64,000 bases of DNA from an uncultured Pelagibacteraceae bacterium (GTDB lineage: Bacteria; Pseudomonadota; Alphaproteobacteria; Pelagibacterales; Pelagibacteraceae): NCBI GenBank assembly GCA_902589155.1, contig CACIRV010000003.1:1-64000 (forward strand). The letters are read 5' to 3'. Both the position numbers and the translations under genes were made by a program. This document shows positions 24,189 to 30,593 of this stretch, one piece after another (position 1 is the first letter of the stretch; each line of letters opens with the position of its first letter). The notes under the pieces are model-generated. The model did no database searches and was not told the DNA's origin. It worked only from the letters and a program-made list of their open reading frames with translations.

Positions 24189-25649
24189 TCAAGTACCACA
24201 GTAAGTCATATAATTTTTTTCTGAAAATGGTGGCGATTGGTAGGCAGAATTTGTTGCTATATCATCATAAGGATTTTGCAAAACTTTAAGTAATTCACGA
24301 ACTTTACTCAAATCATTCTTTTCTGCTGCATAATTTAATGCCTCTTCTACAAAATGATTCCTTGGAATAATTAAAGGATTTACTTCACGCATGATCTTTA
24401 ATGATATGTTTTGAGAAACATTATTTAACTTAATTCGATTTTCCCATTTTTTCTTCCATAACATAAATTTTTTTTCATTATAAATTTCGTTTTCTTGTTT
24501 ATATTCTTTCATTAAATAACAAAAAGTATTTGTATAATCAGCTTTATTTTGATGCATCCAAGACAACAGCTCAATAATTAATTGTTCATCTTTAGGATCA
24601 TCTCCAATTAAACCTAATTTTTTTTTCATCATTTCTAACCACTTTTTTTTATATTTTTTTGGAAATTCTTTTAGTACCTCAGTCGCAATTTTTATGGCAA
24701 CTTCGCTGTCTTTATTAATTAAAGGAAGCAAAGATTCTGCAAATCTCTCTAAATTCCATTTGGCTACTCTTGGCTGGTTATAATAAGAGTATCTTCCTTG
24801 ATGATCTATTGAACTAAATACAGTATCAGGATTGTATTTATCCATGAATGCACAAGGCCCATAGTCAATAGTCTCGCCTGAAATTGTCATATTATCTGTA
24901 TTCATTACTCCATGAATAAAACCAACTCTCATCCAGTTGCAAATTAAATCAATTTGTTTTTCCAAAACAACTTTGAGAAGATCTACGGCAGGAGATTTTG
25001 ATTTTTTTAAATCAGGGTAGTGACGGTTGAGAGTATAATTAAATAAAGATTTTAAATCATTTTTATCTTTAGAAATTAATGCATACTGAAAAGTACCAAC
25101 TCTAATATGGCTAGAAGCTATACGAGTTAATATTGCTCCTTTTAAAATTGTTTCACGAACTACGTCTTCTCCAGTTTTAACTACAGCTAAACTTCTAGTA
25201 GTTGGAACTTTTAAACTATTCATTGCTTCGCTAATTATGTATTCTCTAATCATCGGTCCTAAAGCAGCTCTTCCATCAGCGTTTCTAGAATATGGAGTTT
25301 TTCCAGACCCTTTAAATTGAATATCATAGCGTTTTTTATTTTTGTCTAAATGTTCTCCTATCATAAGAGCTCGTCCATCACCCAAAATTGTAAAGTGTCC
25401 AAACTGGTGACCCGCATAAGCCTGAGCTATTGACTCTGACCCTTCAGGTAATTGATTACCAGAAAATATTAAAGCTAATTCTTTATTATTTATTTGAGAA
25501 AAATCTAAATCAATTTCTTTTGATAAATCATGATTAAAAAGAGCTAGTTCTGGAGCTTTAACAGGTATTGGATTTAATTTTGAAAACATACTTTGAGACA
25601 AGTTTGAGTATGTATTATCGAATTTCCAACCAATTTGTTTTCTTAACAT
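24189..25649 (-). CDS. selO: SelO family pseudokinase (protein AMPylase)
   Basis: SelO/YdiU (UPF0061) transfers AMP from ATP to Ser/Thr/Tyr of proteins and is linked to redox stress. The 486-residue protein has the family stretches AQAYAGHQFGHF, LGDGRALMIGE, FKGSGKTPYSRNADGRAALG, and the metal-binding DNMTISGETIDYGPCAF. The C-terminus ends in YCGT: cysteine near the place where some eukaryotic members carry selenocysteine. Its start codon lies 11 nt downstream (minus strand) of the first ssrA-like repeat. It marks the left edge of the accessory region. Confidence 0.93.
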   Translation of the reverse strand: MLRKQIGWKFDNTYSNLSQSMFSKLNPIPVKAPELALFNHDLSKEIDLDFSQINNKELALIFSGNQLPEGSESIAQAYAGHQFGHFTILGDGRALMIGEHLDKNKKRYDIQFKGSGKTPYSRNADGRAALGPMIREYIISEAMNSLKVPTTRSLAVVKTGEDVVRETILKGAILTRIASSHIRVGTFQYALISKDKNDLKSLFNYTLNRHYPDLKKSKSPAVDLLKVVLEKQIDLICNWMRVGFIHGVMNTDNMTISGETIDYGPCAFMDKYNPDTVFSSIDHQGRYSYYNQPRVAKWNLERFAESLLPLINKDSEVAIKIATEVLKEFPKKYKKKWLEMMKKKLGLIGDDPKDEQLIIELLSWMHQNKADYTNTFCYLMKEYKQENEIYNEKKFMLWKKKWENRIKLNNVSQNISLKIMREVNPLIIPRNHFVEEALNYAAEKNDLSKVRELLKVLQNPYDDIATNSAYQSPPFSEKNYMTYCGT

Positions 25650-25660
25650 ATATTACAATA

Positions 25661-25685
25661 GGAGCGTTCTATTGCCAGGTACCCT
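25661..25685 (-). repeat. ssrA 3'-end-like hairpin repeat, copy 1
   Basis: Read on the minus strand it is a degenerate copy of the terminal ssrA hairpin: core CACCTGGCAACAGAAC appears as TACCTGGCAATAGAAC, flanked by GGG and CTCC. The core change C to T turns a C-G pair of the inner stem (CTG-GCAA-CAG) into a G-U pair, so the fold is kept. It lies between selO and the next minus-strand gene. Confidence 0.8.
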
Positions 25686-25715
25686 TATCTTTTAAAATTA
25701 TTCAACATTTTTATA

Positions 25716-26291
25716 CTAACGATATGCTTCATTATCCACGAATTTATGAAATTCATTTGATCCTAATCCTACCATTAATTTATCGGCAATGTTTTCTTCT
25801 ATTTTTTTACTCCAATCATGACATTCTATCGAAGCTTTACCACCACCTTTTAATTCAAATCTTGTATGCCATACAAAGCTTTTTCCTGATTTATCATAAC
25901 CGTGTTTAACTTTTTCATATCTTTTTATTGATGCTGATGGAAAAACTTTAGAAATTTCTTTTTCAATTTCTTTTCTTTTAGATAAACAATCTTCAATATT
26001 ATCTATGAAAATTCTACCAGCTAACGAATGAATAGTGTATTTATCGTCATTATTTTTATAGGCAAGTTGAATATCGTCATAGTTAGTACTTTTCTTTTCT
26101 CTCAAAACAATACCTTTATATTTTCCAGAATAATCAAATTTTTTAATTTTTTTTATTTCTTTTGCTGACATGAAATCTAATAGACTATCTCCAATACTCA
26201 TCCCTTCAATCTGAAAGTCTCTAATATCATCTGCTTGAGCTGAGGATATAAAATATAAGCTCAGAATTAATATTTTCATTATCTTTTTCAT
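25716..26291 (-). CDS. Secreted SIGDSLLD-family protein, paralogue 1
   Basis: A 191-residue protein of unknown function with a clear signal peptide (MKKIMKILILSLYFISSAQA, cleavage after AQA). The mature start reads DDIRDFQIEGMSIGDSLLDF, a motif shared with the two genes at 27137 and 27716. A C-terminal block (KGGGKASIECHDW) matches CYDW and CENW in the paralogues; two cysteines (in DCLSK and ECHDW) are conserved in the family and could form a disulfide. Probably periplasmic. The start codon lies 10 nt downstream of repeat copy 2. No function can be assigned. Confidence 0.8.
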   Translation of the reverse strand: MKKIMKILILSLYFISSAQADDIRDFQIEGMSIGDSLLDFMSAKEIKKIKKFDYSGKYKGIVLREKKSTNYDDIQLAYKNNDDKYTIHSLAGRIFIDNIEDCLSKRKEIEKEISKVFPSASIKRYEKVKHGYDKSGKSFVWHTRFELKGGGKASIECHDWSKKIEENIADKLMVGLGSNEFHKFVDNEAYR

Positions 26292-26301
26292 AGTTTTGTT
26301 A

Positions 26302-26326
26302 GGGGGGGTTCTGTTGCCAGGTGCTG
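26302..26326 (-). repeat. ssrA 3'-end-like hairpin repeat, copy 2
   Basis: Minus-strand core GCACCTGGCAACAGAAC is intact, but the outer stem is damaged: the 3' arm is a run of C (CCCCCCC) and the 5' arm reads AACAGC, so the GGGGC/GCCCC pairing of ssrA is lost while the inner CTG-GCAA-CAG stem remains. Located 10 nt upstream of the start of the minus-strand gene ending at 26291. Confidence 0.8.
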
Positions 26327-26332
26327 TTAACG

Positions 26333-26707
26333 TTAAAGTTTTATTGGTTTACCGTATTTATTTTTCTTTTTCTCACCTTCTGTACAATACCAAACAAGTA
26401 GAACTATTCCGCCTATAATTCCAACATAAGGTATACCTGATATTAACTGCCACCATCCAGATCTACCTATGTCGTGCAGACGTCTTGCAGTTACAGCAAT
26501 CGTGGGAAAAAATATTACTAGGATAAAAATTATACCTAAAATCAAAGCAGAGTTTCCTGAGATAATTGAAAGCAAAATTAATAAATATAATAAAGCAATT
26601 GTTCCATAGCTAAATAAATAAAAATACCAAAACTCTGATCTAGAAGCTCTACCTTGAAAAGTAGCATATTTTTTAAAACAAGTTTCTACAGATTTTTTAA
26701 AGTTCAT
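26333..26707 (-). CDS. DUF805 family membrane protein
   Basis: 124 residues with the DUF805 hallmarks: an N-terminal FKKYATFQGRASRSEFWYF segment, three to four membrane helices, and ARRLHDIGRSGWW preceding the last helices. DUF805 proteins are small inner-membrane proteins of unknown activity found widely in bacteria. A cytoplasmic lysine-rich tail follows (GEKKKNKYGKPIKL). It sits between ssrA-like repeats 2 and 3 as a single-gene unit. Confidence 0.85.
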   Translation of the reverse strand: MNFKKSVETCFKKYATFQGRASRSEFWYFYLFSYGTIALLYLLILLSIISGNSALILGIIFILVIFFPTIAVTARRLHDIGRSGWWQLISGIPYVGIIGGIVLLVWYCTEGEKKKNKYGKPIKL

Positions 26708-26741
26708 AACCCAACCTAACTAAAAACTAACTTCTTTACAA

Positions 26742-26766
26742 GGGAGCGTTCTGTTGCCAGGTGCCC
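26742..26766 (-). repeat. ssrA 3'-end-like hairpin repeat, copy 3
   Basis: Minus-strand core GCACCTGGCAACAGAACGC is identical to ssrA; the outer arms read AAGGG and CCCTT instead of GGGGC/GCCCC, still able to pair. Located 34 nt before the DUF805 start. On the plus strand its CAGGTGCCCTTA end is directly followed by TTAAGGACACCTG, making a second, longer inverted repeat (26759-26783). Confidence 0.85.
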
Positions 26767-26769
26767 TTA

Positions 26770-26784
26770 TTAAGGACACCTGAC
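26770..26784 (+). repeat. Left terminal inverted repeat of a 1.56-kb block
   Basis: TTAAGGACACCTGAC on the plus strand. The inverted complement of 28313-28327 is TTAAGGGGACCTGAC, 13 of 15 matches. The pair encloses the genes at 26790-28309. Both ends also resemble half of the ssrA hairpin (AAGGGCACCTGGC), so they may be truncated, oppositely oriented copies of it. Confidence 0.6.
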
Positions 26785-26789
26785 TTTGT

Positions 26790-27026
26790 CTATCTCGAAA
26801 ATATACTCTCTAAAATGGCTCTGATCAAACCAAACGCAAACAGCGCAAGAAAAATTACTATTGGTATGGCAAGCCACATTCCTAATGTACTTAATACGCA
26901 AAAATCACTAATAGTGAAATCAAAAGGTACTGGACACTCGTTTACATTAATAACTCTTGCATGTGCATAATTGCTCAAAGAAAAAAAGTATATAAGCAAG
27001 ATCCATTTATTTATTTTATTTTTCAT
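26790..27026 (-). CDS. Small secreted or membrane protein, unknown
   Basis: About 78 residues from the ATG at 27026 (an ATG at 27029 is equally possible; a longer frame to 27101 adds a non-signal-like region). Starts with a signal peptide (MKNKINKWILLIYFFSLSNYAHA), followed by a short exported segment with two cysteines (NECPVPFDFTISDFC) and a C-terminal membrane helix (LGMWLAIPIVIFLALFAFGLI). Topology suggests a protein anchored in the inner membrane with a disulfide-bonded periplasmic loop. No family recognised. Confidence 0.6.
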   Translation of the reverse strand: MKNKINKWILLIYFFSLSNYAHARVINVNECPVPFDFTISDFCVLSTLGMWLAIPIVIFLALFAFGLIRAILESIFSR

Positions 27027-27095
27027 CATGATCTCAATATAAGATCTAATAAAAAATTGTCTTGTCCAAGATTTTTCATAAATTTGGACAATAAC

Positions 27096-27123
27096 TTGCA
27101 TTCATTTCGGCAAGATTTATGTT
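27096..27123 (+). promoter_or_regulatory. Likely promoter for the 27137-28309 gene pair
   Basis: TTGCAT at 27096-27101 and TATGTT at 27118-27123 are separated by 16 nt and lie 13 nt before the ATG at 27137. This is the only spacing of this kind in the divergent region. The same TTGCAT -35 occurs before leuA. Confidence 0.4.
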
Positions 27124-27136
27124 AGATTTATAGAAA

Positions 27137-27715
27137 ATGAAAAAAACTTTAGCGATATTAGTTTTAATCCTGTGCTTCATAACCCCATCTCAGGCTGATG
27201 ATATCCATGAGTTTGAGATAGATGGAATGAGTATAGGTGATAGTTTGCTTGATTATTTTTCTAAAGATAAAATTCTTAATGCTAGAAATTATGATGAATT
27301 TCCTTCTGATATGAAATTTAGAATTATAGATATTTATCTAGAGAATAAATTTTATGAGGGTGTTCAATTTTATTACATTCCTGAAGATGAAAAATTTATT
27401 ATACAAGCTTTAAATGGTAGAAAATTTTTTACTAATATTGAAAACTGCTACACTGAAAAGAAAAAAATTGAGAAAATATTATCAGGTGAATTTGATAATG
27501 CTAGAATAGATCGTCAAAAAAAATTAAAACATTTAGATGATCCAACTGGAAAATCTACCTACACTGCTACCTTTTTTAACTTAGGTAGCGGAGGGAGAGG
27601 ATCGGTTACTTGTTATGATTGGCATTTAAATACTGGTAACAGAATAAGTATTGGAGTTTCTATTCAATCTGAAACAGTTTCTAATTGGGTAGATAGTAAT
27701 TTTGGTATAAATTAA
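27137..27715 (+). CDS. Secreted SIGDSLLD-family protein, paralogue 2
   Basis: 192 residues, signal peptide MKKTLAILVLILCFITPSQA, then DDIHEFEIDGMSIGDSLLDY as in the paralogues at 25716 and 27716. The C-terminal block reads GSGGRGSVTCYDW. Two family cysteines are kept (ENCYTEK and TCYDW). Likely periplasmic; function unknown. The next paralogue starts directly after its TAA stop, so the two are co-transcribed. Confidence 0.8.
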   Translation: MKKTLAILVLILCFITPSQADDIHEFEIDGMSIGDSLLDYFSKDKILNARNYDEFPSDMKFRIIDIYLENKFYEGVQFYYIPEDEKFIIQALNGRKFFTNIENCYTEKKKIEKILSGEFDNARIDRQKKLKHLDDPTGKSTYTATFFNLGSGGRGSVTCYDWHLNTGNRISIGVSIQSETVSNWVDSNFGIN

Positions 27716-28309
27716 ATGAAGAAACTTTTAGCGATCATAGTTTCAAGCTTATGCTTTTTGAGCAATTCCCAGGCGAATAATATTAAAGACTTTCAGATTG
27801 ATGGAATAAGTATAGGAGATAGTTTATTAGATCATTATACCTTGGATCAAATACAAAAAGCTCAGAAGATAAGAACTCCCTACTATCATAAAGATAAGTT
27901 TGTTGAATTCGAAACAAAACCAAAAAAATCACAACTTTATGATTCTATAAAATTTACATATAAACAAAATGACAAAGATTTTAAATTATATGGAATAGCT
28001 GGAATAATAGATTTTCCAAAAGATTTTAATAAGTGTATCGAAACCAAAAAAAATGCAGTAACAGATATAGAAAAAGTTTTTCCAGATGCAGTAAAAACAG
28101 ATTATGGCAAAACTCTATCTGTTTACGACAAAAGCAAAAAATCTTATTTTATTGAAACAAATTTTTTATTAAAAGGGGGAAGTCGAATTAGAATATATTG
28201 TGAAAATTGGAGCGATGAATTAACAAAAAAAAACCTATGGCGGGATAATTTGAGTATAATTTTAAACGATGTTATTTTTTTAAATTTTTTACGCTCAACT
28301 TATAATTAA
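27716..28309 (+). CDS. Secreted SIGDSLLD-family protein, paralogue 3
   Basis: 197 residues, signal peptide ending SNSQA, mature start NNIKDFQIDGISIGDSLLDH, C-terminal block KGGSRIRIYCENW. Same cysteine pair (NKCIETK, YCENW). The ATG abuts the stop of paralogue 2, an arrangement expected of a tandem duplication. Sequence between motifs has diverged strongly, so the duplication is not recent. Function unknown. Confidence 0.8.
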   Translation: MKKLLAIIVSSLCFLSNSQANNIKDFQIDGISIGDSLLDHYTLDQIQKAQKIRTPYYHKDKFVEFETKPKKSQLYDSIKFTYKQNDKDFKLYGIAGIIDFPKDFNKCIETKKNAVTDIEKVFPDAVKTDYGKTLSVYDKSKKSYFIETNFLLKGGSRIRIYCENWSDELTKKNLWRDNLSIILNDVIFLNFLRSTYN

Positions 28310-28312
28310 TTA

Positions 28313-28327
28313 GTCAGGTCCCCTTAA
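28313..28327 (-). repeat. Right terminal inverted repeat / truncated ssrA-like copy
   Basis: On the minus strand TTAAGGGGACCTGAC, the partner of 26770-26784. It has the orientation of the ssrA-like copies and resembles their first half, but lacks the CAACAGAAC half. It directly abuts the stop codon of the minus-strand gene at 28328. Confidence 0.55.
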
Positions 28328-28516
28328 CTATTTTCCAAGTGTACCAAATTTAGCCATATCCAAACATTTTTTCATCTGTTTTGGTCTATCTTTGTAATAT
28401 GTTTCACAAGCTTTTAGTTGCTCACGAAATTTTTTCGTTGTGCCCATATAAACCGAGATAGAAATTATAATTGCACCAATTAAAATTGATAAAGCTGTTA
28501 AGTACTCTTTTTTCAT
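28328..28516 (-). CDS. 62-residue single-span membrane protein
   Basis: Starts at the ATG 28516 (MKKEYLTALS); a longer frame to 28573 runs through the ssrA-like repeat and gives the nonsense peptide GAPGNRTPL, so it is rejected. One membrane helix (residues 7-24) is followed by a charged tail with two cysteines (KACETYYKDRPKQMKKC, CX13C) resembling a small CX(n)C domain. Start codon 8 nt downstream of repeat copy 4. Function unknown. Confidence 0.6.
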   Translation of the reverse strand: MKKEYLTALSILIGAIIISISVYMGTTKKFREQLKACETYYKDRPKQMKKCLDMAKFGTLGK

Positions 28517-28524
28517 AATTTTAA

Positions 28525-28549
28525 GGGGCGTTCTGTTGCCAGGTGCCCC
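28525..28549 (-). repeat. ssrA 3'-end-like hairpin repeat, copy 4
   Basis: All 25 bases are identical to the terminal ssrA hairpin (outer stem GGGGC/GCCCC, core ACCTGGCAACAGAAC). Similarity continues on the 5' side: GGTTAAACGGTTT here against GGTAACGGGGTTT in ssrA. Identity stops two T after the hairpin, exactly at the presumed ssrA end. Confidence 0.9.
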
Positions 28550-28655
28550 AAACCGTTTAACCTTATACAACAATTCTAGATCATAAAAAACGTCAATTTC
28601 TTTGCTGGGTGTGTCCTTATTGTATCCAACGGTGTGACAGGCTATAGTTAATTCA

Positions 28656-29192
28656 ATGAAAAATAAAAAAATTAAAGTTGAAAAATTTCACCCTTATACA
28701 GCTTTATGTATCTTTTCCGTTATCTTAGGTTTATTAGTCGGTGGTTTTTTTCTTTTTCAAATTAAAGAATATCTGCCTTTGCCAATGACAAACTTTTTTG
28801 GTGAAGCAGGTATGAAAGATGTATTTGGAACTCCTCAACCTTATAATGATGGTGATATATTCAGACCATTTTTCGCAGGTATATCTTGGGTCCTAGGAAC
28901 TTTGGCATGCCTATTTGTTTTTAATTTTTTTAAAAAAGGCTTTGCATATAGTTTTTTGTATTCCCTAGATATTTTTCCAAAAAATAATTTAAATAATATT
29001 ATGGGTTGGATTGTTTTGTTATTAGGACTCCCTATTTTTTGGGCGATCATAGTGACGTTTATTCAAGGAAGTATACATTTAATAAATATCAATTTTGATA
29101 CATCTTTTTCAAACGACAATATTTTTCTTATCTTGCTGTCTATTTGGATATTTTTTTTAGTCTATGGTTGGGTTCAAGGTAAATCAAGGTAA
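28656..29192 (+). CDS. Four-helix membrane protein, unknown
   Basis: 178 residues with four predicted membrane helices (about 16-36, 70-92, 112-135, 152-172) and a short extracytoplasmic loop (GEAGMKDVFGTPQPYNDGDIF) between the first two. Begins 106 nt after repeat copy 4 and lies opposite in direction to ssrA. No recognised family or motif. It is the unit nearest the intact tmRNA gene, hence perhaps the newest insertion. Confidence 0.7.
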   Translation: MKNKKIKVEKFHPYTALCIFSVILGLLVGGFFLFQIKEYLPLPMTNFFGEAGMKDVFGTPQPYNDGDIFRPFFAGISWVLGTLACLFVFNFFKKGFAYSFLYSLDIFPKNNLNNIMGWIVLLLGLPIFWAIIVTFIQGSIHLININFDTSFSNDNIFLILLSIWIFFLVYGWVQGKSR

Positions 29193-29235
29193 AGTATCTA
29201 AGTTTTAATTCTCTATACACTAAAATTTCTTTTCT

Positions 29236-29251
29236 CACTGTGACCACAGTG
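29236..29251. promoter_or_regulatory. 16-bp palindrome, operator-like
   Basis: CACTGTGACCACAGTG: perfect 7-bp arms around a 2-nt centre. GC-rich for this region and not followed by a T run on either strand, so it is not an ordinary terminator. Located between the 178-residue membrane protein and the ssrA end. Could be a regulator binding site or recombination-related site; nothing in the window identifies a binder. Confidence 0.45.
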
Positions 29252-29302
29252 TGCCCACTTTTTCAAAAAATATTGTTTAACGGAAGTTTTGAGTCTTTGG
29301 AA

Positions 29303-29327
29303 GGGGCGTTCTGTTGCCAGGTGCCCC
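29303..29327 (-). repeat. Terminal ssrA hairpin, parent of the repeat family (copy 5)
   Basis: Outer stem GGGGC/GCCCC and inner stem CTG/CAG closed by a GCAA tetraloop. This is the functional copy inside the tmRNA gene; copies at 28525, 26742, 26302 and 25661 have the same orientation without the rest of the tmRNA. Confidence 0.9.
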
Positions 29328-29558
29328 AAACCCCGTTACCTAATTAACAAAGTTAATTAAGCTGCAAGTGCGTAACTTTCGTTAGCATTTGTAAATTGGC
29401 CCGTTACGTCGGAACCATCTCGTACGAAAGAATAGCCTTTAGACATCCGTCGATCCTAATTCACCCCCGTAAGTTGTAAATGGTGGAGGTGGTGGGTACT
29501 GCCCCCACGTCCGTAATGTTTATTACGAAATTCGTTTATCGTCATAGTTGGAAAACCA
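29303..29558 (-). ncRNA. ssrA: Two-piece (permuted) tmRNA
   Basis: Read on the minus strand: an acceptor piece with T-arm stem GTGGG/CCCAC (29492-29508), acceptor strand CACCTCC and encoded ACCA (29481-29484); a 12-nt intervening segment (29469-29480); then the coding piece starting GGGGGTGA (29468), whose first 7 bases pair with CACCTCC. Downstream is the conserved AGGATCGACGG, and the tag reading frame ANESYALAA followed by TAA (about 29360-29389). The stop codon sits in a hairpin (TTAATTAAC/GTTAATTA). The piece ends with hairpin GGGGC-(ACCTGGCAACAGAAC)-GCCCC at 29303-29327. The permuted layout is the alphaproteobacterial form. The T-loop reads GGCAGTA instead of TTCRANY. tmRNA rescues stalled ribosomes with SmpB. 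The outer ends are approximate. Confidence 0.93.
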
Positions 29559-29566
29559 ACACTATT

Positions 29567-29594
29567 AATATAAAACTCTTATAAAGAGATTCAA
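29567..29594 (-). promoter_or_regulatory. Probable ssrA promoter
   Basis: On the minus strand TTGAAT (29589-29594) and TATATT (29567-29572) are spaced 16 nt, predicting a start near 29560, just upstream of the acceptor piece. It overlaps the thyX 5' region. Any read-through beyond ssrA would enter the minus-strand accessory genes. Confidence 0.45.
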
Positions 29595-29608
29595 TAAGTT
29601 TATTCAAA

Positions 29609-30556
29609 ATGAAACTAACAAATGAACAGAAGCAAGAAATTGCAGATCAACAGTCGCAGAAAAACCAAACAAAAAGGGTAACTTCACCTGAATTAGAAAA
29701 AATACTCTACGAAGCTCTTCCTGTTTTAGACCATGGATTTGTTAGAGTAGTTGACTATATGGGTGACGATACTTCTATAGTTCAATCGGCTAGAGTTTCT
29801 TACGGAAAAGGAACTAAAAAAGTTTCAACAGACGAAGGACTAATTAAATATTTAATGAGACACTGGCATTCAACTCCCTTTGAAATGTGTGAAATTAAAT
29901 ACCATGTTAAGCTTCCAATATTTATTGCTCGCCAATGGATAAGACACAGAACAGCGAATGTTAATGAATATTCAGCAAGATATTCGATTTTAGATAAAGA
30001 ATTTTATATTCCATCAAAAGAACAGTTATCAGCACAATCAACAATAAACAGACAAGGAAGAGGAGACCTAATAACTGGTGAACAAGCAGATGAAGTTCTT
30101 AAAATTTTAAAAGATGATGCTACTAGAACTTACGATAACTATGAAAAAATGCTTAATGAAAAATTTGATGGAACAACAATAGATGAAAATAAATCTGGTC
30201 TTGCAAGAGAATTGGCAAGAATGAATTTAACTTTAAATTCTTACACACAGTGGTACTGGAAAACAGATTTATTAAACTTATTAAATTTTTTATTTTTAAG
30301 AGCGGATAAGCATGCTCAATATGAAATTAGAGTTTACGCAGATACAATGTTAGACACGGTTAAGAAATGGGTGCCAATTACACACGCTGCTTTTTTAGAC
30401 TATAGAGTGGGAGCAGTTCATGTTTCCTCTAAAGGAAAAAAAGTAATTCAAAAGATGATTAAAGGCGAAAAATGTGAATTTGAAAACTCTGATCTATCTA
30501 AAAGAGAGTGGAATGAGTTAATGAACTCTTTCAGTTTTAAAGATAAAATCGTATAG
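29609..30556 (+). CDS. thyX: Flavin-dependent thymidylate synthase ThyX
   Basis: Makes dTMP from dUMP with methylene-THF and reduced FAD/NADPH. The ThyX motif RHRx7S is present as [11 protein letters not shown] (112-122), with upstream HWHSTPFEM. At 315 residues it is longer than the roughly 220-250 residue forms, mostly by an N-terminal extension and an insert, as in other alphaproteobacteria. Divergent from ssrA. It implies that no folate-oxidising ThyA is needed. Confidence 0.95.
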   Translation: MKLTNEQKQEIADQQSQKNQTKRVTSPELEKILYEALPVLDHGFVRVVDYMGDDTSIVQSARVSYGKGTKKVSTDEGLIKYLMRHWHSTPFEMCEIKYHVKLPIFIARQWIRHRTANVNEYSARYSILDKEFYIPSKEQLSAQSTINRQGRGDLITGEQADEVLKILKDDATRTYDNYEKMLNEKFDGTTIDENKSGLARELARMNLTLNSYTQWYWKTDLLNLLNFLFLRADKHAQYEIRVYADTMLDTVKKWVPITHAAFLDYRVGAVHVSSKGKKVIQKMIKGEKCEFENSDLSKREWNELMNSFSFKDKIV

Positions 30557-30593
30557 TTTATTTCACATGGCAATTATTTAGTGGCCATAAAAT

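Noticed and set aside
25568-25909. Plus-strand ORF of 113 codons across the selO start and repeat copy 1
   Set aside because: Overlaps two supported minus-strand genes and the repeat; hydrophobic composition is explained by antisense AT-rich code.
28328-28573. Longer frame of the 62-residue gene starting at 28573 (peptide with GAPGNRTPL)
   Set aside because: The extension is translation through the ssrA-like repeat; ATG 28516 gives a membrane protein with sensible start.
25661-29327. CRISPR array interpretation of the five repeats
   Set aside because: Spacing is irregular (about 0.4 to 1.8 kb), spacers are genes, no cas genes; the repeat equals the ssrA end.
25661-29327. Classical integron with attC sites
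   Set aside because: No intI in the window, cassette genes lie in both directions and the repeat matches ssrA rather than attC; only the analogy is kept.
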